This document shows positions 51,942-60,591 of a DNA stretch of 64,000 bases, piece by piece; the first letter of the stretch is position 1, and every line of letters begins with the position of its first letter. The stretch is from Sinomonas cyclohexanicum (lineage in GTDB: Bacteria; Actinomycetota; Actinomycetes; Actinomycetales; Micrococcaceae). The DNA is taken from contig NZ_AP024525.1 of assembly GCF_020886775.1 (NCBI RefSeq), forward strand, positions 3,038,001 through 3,102,000, in the 5' to 3' direction. The position numbers were made by a program, and so were the translations under genes. The notes under the pieces are model-generated. The model ran no database searches, was not told the origin of the DNA, and saw nothing but the letters and a program-made list of their open reading frames with translations.

Positions 51942-53137
51942 GCGAAGCCGACCTGCACGAGTACGTGCGGAGCGAGCTGCGCGGCGTCGTGGCCGAGCAG
52001 CAGGTGCCGCTCACCGCGAGCGAGCGCGACCGCCTCATCGACGAGGTGATGGACGATGTCCTCGGGCTCGGGCCGATCCAGCGGTACATTGACGACCCGA
52101 GCGTCACCGAGGTCATGGTCAACCGCGCCGATCAGGTGTACATCGAGCGCCACGGGCAGCTGTTCCCGACCGAGACGACGTTCGACTCCGAGGAACAGCT
52201 CCGTCGTGTGATCGAGCGGATCGTGTCCCGGGTGGGCCGCCGCATCGACGAATCGTCTCCACTCGTCGACGCACGCCTCTCCGACGGCTCGCGCGTCAAC
52301 GCGATCATTCCCCCGCTGGCCGTCAACGGCTCCTCACTCACTATCCGCAAGTTCTCGCGCGAGGCGCTGAGCGTCAATCGGCTCATCGAGCTGGGCACAC
52401 TCAATCCGGATATGGCCGAGCTGCTTCACGCGTGCGTCGCAGCGCGCATGAATGTGATTGTCTCCGGCGGAACGGGAACCGGAAAGACGACCCTGCTCAA
52501 TGTCCTTTCCTCTTTCATCCCGCACAACGAGCGGATCGTCACGATCGAGGACGCGGTGGAGCTCCAGCTCCAACAGGATCACGTGGTCCGGCTCGAAAGC
52601 CGCCCTCCGAACATCGAGGGCACTGGCGCCATCACCATCCGCGATCTCGTGAGGAACTCGCTCCGCATGCGCCCGGACAGGATCGTGGTTGGCGAGGTCC
52701 GCGGCGGTGAGACGCTCGACATGCTTCAGGCCATGAACACCGGCCACGACGGATCCCTCTCCACAGTCCACGCGAACTCGCCCCGCGACGCCATCGCGCG
52801 ACTCGAGACGCTCGTCCTCATGGCCGGCATGGACCTGCCGCTCCGCGCTATCCGTGAACAGGTCTCCTCTGCCGTGAACCTGATCGTGCACCTGAGCAGA
52901 CTGCGCGACGGTACTCGTCGCGTCACCCATGTGACCGAAGTGCAGGGCATGGAGGGAGATGTCGTGACGCTCCAGGATGCCTTCCTCTTCGACTACTCCG
53001 CGGGCATCGACGCGGACGGTCGATTCCTCGGCAAGCCGATCCCCACAGGGGTCCGGCCGCGCTTCACCGAGCGGTTCGCCGATCTCGGCATCCGGATCAG
53101 CCCGTCCATCTTCGGCCAGCAGTACGGGAAGGTGTGA
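51938..53137 (+). CDS. tadA: TadA/CpaF pilus ATPase, catalytic part after the frameshift
   Basis: A 399-residue secretion ATPase. The N-terminal domain holds [19 protein letters not shown]; the RecA-like core has [19 protein letters not shown] (Walker A), [18 protein letters not shown] (Asp box), [17 protein letters not shown] (Walker B) and [17 protein letters not shown] (His box). It powers assembly of the Flp pilus. A TTG at 51938 overlaps the upstream stop (TTGA), so re-initiation could make this part separately; but coding similarity extends back to 51920 without a start, so it was once one gene with 51642-51941. Confidence 0.88.
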   Translation: MSEADLHEYVRSELRGVVAEQQVPLTASERDRLIDEVMDDVLGLGPIQRYIDDPSVTEVMVNRADQVYIERHGQLFPTETTFDSEEQLRRVIERIVSRVGRRIDESSPLVDARLSDGSRVNAIIPPLAVNGSSLTIRKFSREALSVNRLIELGTLNPDMAELLHACVAARMNVIVSGGTGTGKTTLLNVLSSFIPHNERIVTIEDAVELQLQQDHVVRLESRPPNIEGTGAITIRDLVRNSLRMRPDRIVVGEVRGGETLDMLQAMNTGHDGSLSTVHANSPRDAIARLETLVLMAGMDLPLRAIREQVSSAVNLIVHLSRLRDGTRRVTHVTEVQGMEGDVVTLQDAFLFDYSAGIDADGRFLGKPIPTGVRPRFTERFADLGIRISPSIFGQQYGKV

Positions 53138-54087
53138 GGTACGTGGACTCACCTATTCTCTTGGTCGTAGGCCTGCTCGCTGTTTATGCCGGACTGGTAG
53201 GACTCGTCGTCTTCCTGCTCCGTTCGCGACGCACCGTGGCCCCTGAACGCAGGCGGCCTCAAACCGCACAGGACCGCACGACGGCGCTGACGAAGCTCAC
53301 CGACTCCGCTGTTGGAGCCATCAACCGCTCCCTTCGGGGCCGCCAGCTCCGGTTCATCCAAGCCGACAAGTTCGAGCAGGCCGGCGTCAGGTTCAGCATG
53401 GGCGACTTCCTCATCATGTGCGGCGCGGCGGCGCTCCTCGGAGCGATCCTCGGCTTCGTGCTCGGGGGCTTGGGGCTGGGCATACTGTTCTTCATCGTCG
53501 CTCCGCTCGGACCGCTGGTGTGGTTGAACCTGAAGGCGTCGAAGCGCCAGGCTAAGTTCGCGGACCAGCTCCCAGACACGCTTCAAATGCTCTCCGGCAG
53601 CATGCGGGCGGGCCACTCCCTGCTGCGCGCCATTGATGCTGCTGCGGGCGAGGCAGAGGCCCCCATGGGTGAGGAGCTGCGGCGGGTGGTCAACGAGACC
53701 CGTATCGGCAAGGACCTCGTCCAGTCCCTTCTGGAGACGGCCGGCCGGATGAAGAGCGAGGACTTCCTCTGGTCCGCCCAGGCCGTCGAGACGCAACGCG
53801 AGGTGGGCGGCAACCTCGCCGAGGTCCTCGAGAACGTCAACGACACCATCCGGGAACGCGCTCAGCTTGGCCGTCAGGTTCGGGCGCTCAGCGCGGAGGG
53901 AAGGATGTCCGCGGTGATCCTCGTGTGCCTTCCCCTGGTGATGCTCGTTCTCATGTCGCTCGTGAACCCCTACTACGGCACGACCTTCTTCACCACGGTG
54001 CCCGGATGGCTGATGCTCGGCGCAGTCGCGGTCCTGCTCACCGTCGGCTCCATCTGGCTCAACATCCTCATCAAGCCGAAGTTCTAG
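53134..54087 (+). CDS. tadB: TadB-like pilus assembly membrane protein
   Basis: A 317-residue GspF-type platform protein. An N-terminal helix (ILLVVGLLAVYAGLVGLVVF), two central helices (FLIMCGAAALLGAILGFVLG...), then the T2SSF domain: DQLPDTLQMLSGSMRAGHSL, VVNETRIGKDLVQSLLETAG and RVRALS-like RQVRALSAEGRMSAVIL, ending in two more helices. GTGA overlap with tadA. It forms the inner-membrane platform with TadC. Confidence 0.92.
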   Translation: MRYVDSPILLVVGLLAVYAGLVGLVVFLLRSRRTVAPERRRPQTAQDRTTALTKLTDSAVGAINRSLRGRQLRFIQADKFEQAGVRFSMGDFLIMCGAAALLGAILGFVLGGLGLGILFFIVAPLGPLVWLNLKASKRQAKFADQLPDTLQMLSGSMRAGHSLLRAIDAAAGEAEAPMGEELRRVVNETRIGKDLVQSLLETAGRMKSEDFLWSAQAVETQREVGGNLAEVLENVNDTIRERAQLGRQVRALSAEGRMSAVILVCLPLVMLVLMSLVNPYYGTTFFTTVPGWLMLGAVAVLLTVGSIWLNILIKPKF

Positions 54088-54099
54088 GAGGAGGCACAG

Positions 54100-54990
54100 G
54101 TGACACCCATTGCCCTCGCAGCGGTCCTGGCGATCGTGATTCCCCTCGGCTACCTCACGTGGGCCCTCGTGGCGACCGACCGCTCCGCGCGGCGGAGCAT
54201 CGAGATCAACCTTGGGCTCGCCAAGGGTGGCCCGAAGCACTCCACGGTGCCGCTGTCGGAACGCGTGCGAGACCTGACGCGACGCATCACGCCGTCAGGC
54301 TACACAGCGAAGCTCGACAAGCTGCTCGCCGCTGCCGGCCGACCGAAGGGCTGGCCCCTGGACCGAGTCCTCATGGCCAAGCCGCTCCTTGCGTTCGGCG
54401 GATTCGCGCTCGCGCTCTTGTTCTTCTTCGCGCTCAGGGATCCCTCGGCCTGGTCCTTCATCCGGACCGCATCGCTGACGGTGTCCGCCTACTTCCTTCC
54501 GGACCTCCTCCTCAGGAACTCCGGAGAAAAGCGACGGCAGGCCATGCAGCTCGCACTGCCGAACGCCCTCGACCAGATGCTCATCTCCGTTGAGGCGGGC
54601 GTCGGGTTCGACGCTGCAATGGCACGTGCCGCGGAGAACAGCACGGGACCCCTCGCCGATGAGTTCGTCCGCACGCTCCAGGACGTCCAAGTGGGCCGCT
54701 CGCGGCGCGAAGCCTATCTGGACCTCGCCGAGCGGGCCCACTTCCCCGAACTGCGCTCGTTCATCCGGGCGGTGGTTCAGGCGGACGAGTACGGCATCGC
54801 GATCGCGAAGGTCCTGCGGACTCAGGCGAAGGAGATGCGCACCAAGCGCCGTCAACGCGCGGAAGAGCACGCCATGAAGATCCCGGTGAAAATCCTCTTC
54901 CCCCTGATCTTCGCGATCCTCCCTGCGCTCTTCATTGTGATCCTGGGCCCGACGATCATGAGCATCATGAAACTCTTCGGAGGGCAGTGA
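54100..54990 (+). CDS. tadC: TadC-like pilus assembly membrane protein
   Basis: A 296-residue second platform protein with the same T2SSF domain: ALPNALDQMLISVEAGVGFD, LQDVQVGRSRREAYLDLAER, FIRAVVQADEYGIAIAKVLR and RRQRAEEHAMKIPVKILFPL. Membrane helices are at the N-terminus, the middle and the C-terminus. It starts 12 bp after tadB behind AGGAGG and is followed one base later by a second small pilin gene. Confidence 0.92.
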   Translation: MTPIALAAVLAIVIPLGYLTWALVATDRSARRSIEINLGLAKGGPKHSTVPLSERVRDLTRRITPSGYTAKLDKLLAAAGRPKGWPLDRVLMAKPLLAFGGFALALLFFFALRDPSAWSFIRTASLTVSAYFLPDLLLRNSGEKRRQAMQLALPNALDQMLISVEAGVGFDAAMARAAENSTGPLADEFVRTLQDVQVGRSRREAYLDLAERAHFPELRSFIRAVVQADEYGIAIAKVLRTQAKEMRTKRRQRAEEHAMKIPVKILFPLIFAILPALFIVILGPTIMSIMKLFGGQ

Positions 54991-54991
54991 G

Positions 54992-55171
54992 GTGACCGTA
55001 GAGGGCACACCCGACGCCCAGAAGGAGCGCGGTGCCGTTGCCACGGAGTATGCACTCCTCATGGCCTTCATTGTCATAGCGATTGTCGCCGGCGTGGCCG
55101 CGCTCGGGCTTGCGCTCGGAGGCTACTACGACCAGATCGCCGAAGCGGTCCAGACACTGCTTCGAGGCTAG
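54992..55171 (+). CDS. Second Flp-like pilin at the end of the Tad operon
   Basis: A 59-residue prepilin-like protein from GTG 54992, one base after the tadC stop. QKERG/AVATEYALLMAFIV is a class IVb cleavage site with Glu and Tyr at 5-6; a single membrane helix runs to about residue 42 and the tail reads YYDQIAEAVQTLLRG. Size and motif match Flp pilins, but the sequence differs clearly from the pilin at 48028. It may be a minor subunit or an alternative major pilin. A strong terminator lies 30 bp downstream. Confidence 0.85.
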   Translation: MTVEGTPDAQKERGAVATEYALLMAFIVIAIVAGVAALGLALGGYYDQIAEAVQTLLRG

Positions 55172-55200
55172 GACATCGGCTTTCCAGGGCCCACTAGACC

Positions 55201-55239
55201 GGAGCCCCCTCCCGGCACCCAGAACCGGGAGGGGGCTCC
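55201..55239 (+). terminator. Terminator of the Tad operon
   Basis: GGAGCCCCCTCCCGG and CCGGGAGGGGGCTCC form a perfect 15-bp stem around CACCCAGAA, followed by TCCCATTTCTT. Confidence 0.9.
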
Positions 55240-55333
55240 TCCCATTTCTTGACCAGCACAAAACTCATCGGGAGGGAGACAACCGGCCGGTACGCGATCT
55301 GCTGAGGGCCAAGGTCAAGGTCCCTTCCTGACG

Positions 55334-55362
55334 CTCACGCATCAAACGGCATCTAATGCGTG
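55334..55362. repeat. Palindromic element, copy 2 (12-5-12)
   Basis: TCACGCATCAAA - CGGCA - TCTAATGCGTGA, with arms complementary at 10 of 12 positions. The first nine bases of the left arm (TCACGCATC) and the GCA of the spacer are the same as at 34612-34640. It lies between the Tad operon and a small membrane protein gene. Confidence 0.7.
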
Positions 55363-55511
55363 ACCGTTCGCACACAAGGTCTGTTTCCCAGCGGTCCCGC
55401 ACCGCCTCGCCCCTGCCGGCTCGCGCCCGATGCACGTACCCTGAAGGGACTCCGGGACTCCTGAACTGGGCAGCCGATCCCGAGGTCGGCATCGGCTGGA
55501 CGGAGGCGGCC

Positions 55512-55679
55512 ATGAGGAGCGCCCTAATCACGTTCATCGCGTACGGCGCGGCAGTCGACAGCGCTCTCCTCGGACTGTGGCTGGCCGACAAGTGGCCGTC
55601 TCCAGGGTGGAAACAGTACACCGTCGTCGGCTCAGTGTTCATCAGCATGAACGTGGTGATGCAGATCCTCATCGGCTAA
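55512..55679 (+). CDS. Small two-helix membrane protein
   Basis: A 55-residue protein from ATG 55512 with GGAGG 7-12 bp upstream. Helices are ALITFIAYGAAVDSALLGLW and QYTVVGSVFISMNVVMQILI, joined by a short ADKWPSPGWK loop. No family recognised. The longer open frame from 55356 lacks a ribosome site. It lies between the Tad operon and the von Willebrand factor A gene. Confidence 0.55.
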   Translation: MRSALITFIAYGAAVDSALLGLWLADKWPSPGWKQYTVVGSVFISMNVVMQILIG

Positions 55680-55803
55680 TGGCGAGGCCGCAAGCGATAA
55701 CGCTGCAGTAATGGCTCCCACCTATTCTTCGTAATCAGTCGGCACGCAGTCCCCCTGGTTCGCACCCAACCTCCCCCGGCGTCCCGACTAGAAGGAGCCA
55801 GCG

Positions 55804-57126
55804 ATGTACAAGTTGCTTCGTGCGACCGCAACTGCGGCCGTAGCCGCGGGGGCTCTGATCGCGTCCCCGGCCCTCGCCCTTGGCGCTGGAGTCAGCCCCT
55901 CGACCGTAACCAAGAACGTCAACCCTGGCGACACGATCCACGTCGCCAAGACGGTCTCCACCCCAACCATCCCGCCCAAGCCCGACATTGTGCTTGTCGT
56001 CGACTCGACGGGCAGCATGGAGGGAGCCATCGGCAACGTCAAGACCGAGATGGGCAACATCGTCTCGACAGTGCAGGCTGCGCAGCCCGATGCCCAGTTC
56101 GCCGTCGCCGACTACAAAGATTTCAACAGTGGCGACCCGTACGGATTTCGTCTGGACACCGACCTCACCGCGTCAGCTGCCACGGCACAATCTGCGGTGA
56201 ACTCGATCACCGCGAGCGGCGGCGGGGACATCCCCGAGTCCCAGCTCAACGCCCTCTGGGAGATCGGATCGGGCGGCAATGCCGTGACATTCCGCCCCGG
56301 CTCCTCCCGCATTGTCGTGTGGTTCGGCGACGAGCCCGGCCACGACCCGAGCAACGGGCATACACTCGCGGACGCCATCGCCTCGCTGCAGGGGGTCAAT
56401 GCAAAGGTTCTCGCGCTCAGCGTCGGAGACGATCACCTCGACGCTACCGGCCAGGCCACCGCCATCACCAATGCGACCGGCGGCAGTCTCATGACGGGCA
56501 TCCCGACCGGCGGTGTTTCCTCGGCGATCCTCTCCGGCCTGTCCAACCTCCCCGCCGAGGTTACGGCGTCCACGACCTGTGACACCGGCCTGTCGCTGGC
56601 CTTCACCCCTGCCCTGCCCCAAACGGTCGCGAGCGGCAAGGACCTGACGCTCGATGAGGCCATCACCGTAGCGGCCGACGCGCCGCAGGGCTCGACGCTC
56701 AACTGCACCACGCAGTTCAAGATCAACGGCGCCGACGCGGGCGACGCGTTCAAGCAGACCGTCGCGATCACGGTCAACGACGTCACTCCGCCGACCGTCT
56801 CGTGCGGGCCCGGCGTGAACCCGGACGGCAAGGCGGTGCCCGGATACCAGCAGGCTGGCTTCTACCAGATGGTCGCCAACGACAACCTGCCGGGCGTGAC
56901 GGTCAGCATCAAGGACAACGCCACGGGCACGACCTTCGGGCCGTACGACCCAGGGACCTACTTCAAGCTGACCCAGGCACCCGGAACCGCCGCCTCAAGC
57001 GTCTCGCCATTCTCCGGCGCGGTCGCATGGCAGTTCCTCTTCAAGGGTGACGCGACCCTCATCGCCACCGACGCCGCAGGCAACACCGCGACCGCCACCT
57101 GCACGGTGCCGCCAAAGCAGAAGTAG
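55804..57126 (+). CDS. Secreted von Willebrand factor A-domain protein
   Basis: A 440-residue exported protein. The signal peptide ATATAAVAAGALIASPALAL is probably cleaved near residue 28. A VWA domain spans about 60-270, with the metal site PDIVLVVDSTGSMEGAIG, the mid-loop AVADYKDF and RIVVWFGDEPGHD. About 170 residues of beta-rich sequence with paired cysteines follow (TTCDTGLSL, LNCTTQF, VSCGPG, TATCTV). There is no sortase motif or C-terminal anchor, so it is probably released or wall-associated. AGAAGGAG precedes the ATG. The site next to the Tad operon suggests an adhesive role. Confidence 0.87.
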   Translation: MYKLLRATATAAVAAGALIASPALALGAGVSPSTVTKNVNPGDTIHVAKTVSTPTIPPKPDIVLVVDSTGSMEGAIGNVKTEMGNIVSTVQAAQPDAQFAVADYKDFNSGDPYGFRLDTDLTASAATAQSAVNSITASGGGDIPESQLNALWEIGSGGNAVTFRPGSSRIVVWFGDEPGHDPSNGHTLADAIASLQGVNAKVLALSVGDDHLDATGQATAITNATGGSLMTGIPTGGVSSAILSGLSNLPAEVTASTTCDTGLSLAFTPALPQTVASGKDLTLDEAITVAADAPQGSTLNCTTQFKINGADAGDAFKQTVAITVNDVTPPTVSCGPGVNPDGKAVPGYQQAGFYQMVANDNLPGVTVSIKDNATGTTFGPYDPGTYFKLTQAPGTAASSVSPFSGAVAWQFLFKGDATLIATDAAGNTATATCTVPPKQK

Positions 57127-57140
57127 TCGCACGCTAGGCA

Positions 57141-57174
57141 CGGAGGGCCCCGCCATACCCGGCGGGGCCCTCCG
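57141..57174 (+). terminator. Terminator after the VWA gene
   Basis: CGGAGGGCCCCGCC - ATACCC - GGCGGGGCCCTCCG, a perfect 14-bp stem followed by TTCGT. Confidence 0.9.
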
Positions 57175-57182
57175 TTCGTGGG

Positions 57183-57332
57183 GCTCAACCAGCGGGGGTT
57201 TCGACTCCGCTCAACCACCGGGGTTTCGACTTCGCTCAACCACCCGTGGTTGGGTTTCGACTCCGCTCAACCACCCGTGGTTGGGTTTCGACTCCGCTCA
57301 ACCACCGGGGTTTCGACTTCGCTCTACCACCG
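57183..57332 (-). repeat. Array of the dispersed repeat, short form, inverted (cluster J)
   Basis: Four or five minus-strand copies of the short form (GGTTTCGACTCCGCTCAACC or GACTTCGCTCAACC), joined by CACCCGTGGTTG or CACCGG linkers. The last copy overlaps the truA 3' end and supplies its stop codon. Confidence 0.9.
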
Positions 57333-58251
57333 GGGCGCGCAGCGCCCGCGTCAGCTCCGCCCGCTCGGCCATTTCCTCTGCCGACTCCGGGTACCCGACC
57401 TCCTCCAGCACGAGCGGGTGCGGCGGGGCGAGCCGCGTCTTCGCGTCCCGCACCCGCGCGAGCATCCGCTCGTGCAGCCACTCGACCGACTCGAGCCCCT
57501 CCCCCACCCGCAGCGCCGAGCCCACGAGCGCCCGGACCATGTTGTGGCAGAAGGCGTCGGCGCCCACCCGGGCGACCACCACGCCGTCGTGCGCCCGCTC
57601 GAACCCGAACTCCTGCAGCGTGCGCACCGTGGTGGACCCCTCACGCGGCTTGCAGAACGCGAGGAAATCCTGCAGCCCGAGCAGCTGGTCCGCGGCGGCG
57701 TTCATCCGCTCCACGTCCACCGCCTCGCGGTGCCACAGGGTGATCCCGCGCAGCATCGGGTCCCAGTTCTCCGGCCTGTCCGCAATCCGGTAGGAATAGC
57801 GCCGCCACAGCGCCGAGAACCGCGCATCGAAGCCCTGTGGAGGCACGACGGCGTTTCGCACCTCAAGCGCGCCAGTCTCCTCCCCGAGCACGCGGCTCAG
57901 GGCGCCGCGGAGCCGCCGCACGAGGACGTCCTCGGGCTCGTCCGACGACCGACGCACGAGCCCGTCCCACTCCGCCCGCTCGAGGTCCAGGTGCACAACC
58001 TGCCCGCGTGCGTGCACGCCGGCGTCCGTCCGCCCGGCCACGACCACCCGCACGGGCCGGCGGATGATCAGCGCGAGCGCCTCCTCGAGTGCCCCCTGAG
58101 CCGTGCGACGCCCGGGCTGCACTGCCCACCCGCTGAACGGCGCGCCGTCGTACGCCAGATCCAGACGGACGCGGACAGGTCGCGCATCACCGGGAGACGC
58201 GGGAAGGCCCCCGTTCCCAGAATCGGGAACGGGGGCCTTCTCGGAAGTCAT
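57298..58251 (-). CDS. truA: tRNA pseudouridine(38-40) synthase
   Basis: A 317-residue enzyme. VRLDLAYDGAPFSGWAVQPG opens the domain, VVAGRTDAGVHARGQVVHLD carries the catalytic Asp, and FDARFSALWRRYSYRI and FCHNMVRALVGSALRVGEG are conserved blocks. The last ten or so residues (PVVERSRNPGG) are encoded by a copy of the dispersed repeat, so the original C-terminus has been replaced or extended. The only usable start, ATG 58251, lies just before a perfect 16-bp hairpin, so the first 20 codons double as the end of the rplQ transcript. Family C-termini vary, so the extension is probably harmless. Confidence 0.93.
   Translation of the reverse strand: MTSEKAPVPDSGNGGLPASPGDARPVRVRLDLAYDGAPFSGWAVQPGRRTAQGALEEALALIIRRPVRVVVAGRTDAGVHARGQVVHLDLERAEWDGLVRRSSDEPEDVLVRRLRGALSRVLGEETGALEVRNAVVPPQGFDARFSALWRRYSYRIADRPENWDPMLRGITLWHREAVDVERMNAAADQLLGLQDFLAFCKPREGSTTVRTLQEFGFERAHDGVVVARVGADAFCHNMVRALVGSALRVGEGLESVEWLHERMLARVRDAKTRLAPPHPLVLEEVGYPESAEEMAERAELTRALRAPVVERSRNPGG
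58203..58240. terminator. Perfect 16-bp hairpin inside the truA 5' end
   Basis: GAAGGCCCCCGTTCCC - AGAATC - GGGAACGGGGGCCTTC. It is 41 bp beyond the rplQ stop and 11 bp after the truA start. It may end part of the rplQ-cluster transcripts or attenuate truA. Confidence 0.7.
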
Positions 58252-58280
58252 GCGCCCCAGTCTATCGGGGCAGCACGGGC

Positions 58281-58889
58281 CTACTTGGCGTCGTCGGCCT
58301 TGGGCTCCTCGGCGGGGGCCTCCTCAGCGGCGGCCTCCTCGGCCGGAGCCTCAGCAGCCTCCTCCGCGGGAGCCTCAGCCTCGACCTCGGCCGGAGCCTC
58401 GGCAGCGGCCGTCTCCTCGACCTCAGCCTCGGCGGGAGCCTCGGCCGGAGCAGCCTTCGCTGCATCAGCCTTGGCGGCCGCGGCAGCCTCCGCAACCACA
58501 GCCTGCTTCGCCGAGACCGGCTCGAGCACGAGCTCGATGACAGCCATGGGGGCGTTGTCGCCCTTGCGGTTGCCGACCTTGGTGATGCGGGTGTAGCCAC
58601 CGTTGCGCTCCGCCATCTGCGGGGCGATCTCGGTGAAGAGCTCGTGGATGATGCCCTTGTTCGTGTTGGTGCGCGCCGAGATGGCGGCCTGGACACGGCG
58701 GCGCGAGGCGAGGTCGCCGCGCTTCGCGAACGTGATGAGGCGCTCGGCCACCGGGCGGAGGCGCTTGGCCTTCGTCACGGTCGTGGTGATCCGCTTGTGC
58801 TCGAAGAGCGCGGCCGCCAGGTTGTTGAGCATGAGGCGCTCGTGCGCCGGGCCACCGCCCAGACGCGGACCCTTGGTGGGTGCAGGCAT
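58281..58889 (-). CDS. rplQ: 50S ribosomal protein L17 with long acidic tail
   Basis: A 202-residue L17. The conserved part is [53 protein letters not shown] and VELVLEPVS-like [13 protein letters not shown]. About 75 further residues are an Ala/Glu/Pro repeat ([18 protein letters not shown] and so on), common in Micrococcales L17 and probably disordered. ATG 58889 follows AGGAGAACAAC. Last ribosomal gene of the cluster. Confidence 0.96.
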   Translation of the reverse strand: MPAPTKGPRLGGGPAHERLMLNNLAAALFEHKRITTTVTKAKRLRPVAERLITFAKRGDLASRRRVQAAISARTNTNKGIIHELFTEIAPQMAERNGGYTRITKVGNRKGDNAPMAVIELVLEPVSAKQAVVAEAAAAAKADAAKAAPAEAPAEAEVEETAAAEAPAEVEAEAPAEEAAEAPAEEAAAEEAPAEEPKADDAK

Positions 58890-58944
58890 TGTTGTTCTCC
58901 TGTTGTGGACCGCCACCGGCTTTCGCCGAGGGCGGGAAAGTTAC

Positions 58945-59955
58945 TTAGAGCTCGTCGTCGCCGTAGGCGTCGTCCTCGTCACCCGCGGCAGCGCGCGCGG
59001 CGAGGGGATCAAACCCGACGGGCGAGTCCTTGAGCGAGAGGCCCAGCTCGAGGAGCTTGGCCTTGACCTCGTCGATCGACTTCGCGCCGAAGTTCCGGAT
59101 GTCCATCAGGTCCGCCTCGGAACGCGCCACGAGCTCACCCACGGTGTGGATGCCCTCGCGCTTGAGGCAGTTGTACGAACGCACGGTGAGGTCCAGGTCC
59201 TCGATCGGGAGGGCCATGTCCGCGGCAAGAGCGGCATCCGTCGGGGACGGGCCGATCTCGATGCCCTCGGCGGCGGTGTTCAGCTCGCGGGCGAGGCCGA
59301 ACAGCTCCACGAGGGTGGTGCCGGCGGAGGCAACGGCGTCGCGCGGCTTGATGGCCGGCTTCGTCTCGACGTCGACAATGAGCTTGTCGAAGTCGGTGCG
59401 CTGCTCAACACGGGTCGCCTCGACGCGGAACGTCACCTTGAGGACGGGCGAGTAGATCGAGTCCACCGGGATCCGGCCGATCTCCGCATCCGCGGACTTG
59501 TTCTGCGCCGCGGAGACGTAGCCGCGGCCGCGCTCGATGGTCAGCTCGAGCTCGAACTTGCCCTTGGAGTTCAGGGTGGCGATGTGCAGGTCCGGGTTGT
59601 GGATCTCCACACCGGCCGGCGGCGCGATGTCCGCGGCCGTCACGACGCCGGGGCCCTGCTTGCGCAGGTACGCGACGACGGGCTCGTCCTGGTCCGAGGA
59701 GATCGAGAGGCTCTTGAGGTTGAGGATGATCTCGGTGACATCCTCCTTGACCCCCTCGACCGTCGTGAATTCGTGCAGCACGCCGTCGATCCGGATGCTG
59801 GTCACTGCCGCCCCCGGGATCGAGGACAGCAGGGTGCGGCGCAGCGAGTTGCCGAGGGTGTAGCCGAAGCCCGGCTCCAGCGGCTCGATGACGAAGCGGG
59901 AGCGGTTCTCGGAGACTACTTCTTCAGACAGGGTGGGGCGCTGTGCAATGAGCAC
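58945..59955 (-). CDS. rpoA: RNA polymerase alpha subunit
   Basis: A 336-residue alpha subunit. The N-terminal dimer and beta-binding domain has [20 protein letters not shown] and [15 protein letters not shown]. The C-terminal DNA- and activator-binding domain has [40 protein letters not shown] and KLLELGLSL. An acidic tail ([12 protein letters not shown]) ends it. It lies between rpsK and rplQ in the usual order. Confidence 0.98.
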   Translation of the reverse strand: MLIAQRPTLSEEVVSENRSRFVIEPLEPGFGYTLGNSLRRTLLSSIPGAAVTSIRIDGVLHEFTTVEGVKEDVTEIILNLKSLSISSDQDEPVVAYLRKQGPGVVTAADIAPPAGVEIHNPDLHIATLNSKGKFELELTIERGRGYVSAAQNKSADAEIGRIPVDSIYSPVLKVTFRVEATRVEQRTDFDKLIVDVETKPAIKPRDAVASAGTTLVELFGLARELNTAAEGIEIGPSPTDAALAADMALPIEDLDLTVRSYNCLKREGIHTVGELVARSEADLMDIRNFGAKSIDEVKAKLLELGLSLKDSPVGFDPLAARAAAGDEDDAYGDDEL

Positions 59956-60052
59956 TGGGTTTTCCTTTCAGGAAGCATCCGCTATATGACGCAACACAGA
60001 TGGATGGAAAAGGGTCTGACTAAGTAATGAAGCCTGGCGAGGTGCCCGCACG

Positions 60053-60108
60053 AGGCGACACGCCGCCGTCGTGCGCAGTCTCTTACGCACGACGGCGAGC
60101 GGTCGCCT
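60053..60108. terminator. Large hairpin between rpsK and rpoA
   Basis: The inner stem is CGCCGTCGTGCG - (10-base loop) - CGCACGACGGCG (60064-60097); an outer AGGCGAC/GTCGCCT pair extends it. As an intra-operon hairpin it may act as an attenuator or RNA-processing site rather than a full terminator. Confidence 0.6.
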
Positions 60109-60143
60109 TGGGCGGGCGGGTCCCCACCGGGCCCCGGAACCTG

Positions 60144-60548
60144 TTAGACGCGGCGGCGCTTCGGCGGGCGGCAGCCGTTGTGCGCGCTCGGGGTCACGTC
60201 CTGGATGGAACCGACCTCGAGGCCGGCAGCCTGGAGCGCGCGGATCGCGGTCTCGCGGCCCGAGCCCGGGCCCTTGACGAACACGTCGACCTTGCGGAGG
60301 CCGTGCTCCTGGGCGCGCTTCGCTGCGGACTCGGCGGCCTGCTGCGCGGCGTACGGGGTGGACTTGCGGGAGCCCTTGAAGCCGACCTCGCCGGCCGAGG
60401 CCCACGAGATCACAGCACCGGACGGGTCCGTGATGGACACGATGGTGTTGTTGAAGGTGCTCTTGATGTGCGCCTGACCGAGCGCGATGTTCTTCTTGTC
60501 CTTGCGGCGCGGCTTACGGGCCGACGTCGCACGAGTCTTCGGGGGCAT
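60144..60548 (-). CDS. rpsK: 30S ribosomal protein S11
   Basis: A 134-residue S11. [40 protein letters not shown] and [20 protein letters not shown] are invariant segments; the end is [13 protein letters not shown]-like ([14 protein letters not shown]). ATG 60548 with GAGAG upstream. It binds 16S rRNA at the platform. Confidence 0.97.
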   Translation of the reverse strand: MPPKTRATSARKPRRKDKKNIALGQAHIKSTFNNTIVSITDPSGAVISWASAGEVGFKGSRKSTPYAAQQAAESAAKRAQEHGLRKVDVFVKGPGSGRETAIRALQAAGLEVGSIQDVTPSAHNGCRPPKRRRV

Positions 60549-60591
60549 TTAGCTCTCTCCTACCTGAAGTTGTGGGTGACGCGGGCCGCTA

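Noticed and set aside
57298-58251. A later truA start downstream of the hairpin
   Set aside because: No in-frame ATG, GTG or TTG lies between the hairpin and the conserved VRLDLAYDG segment.
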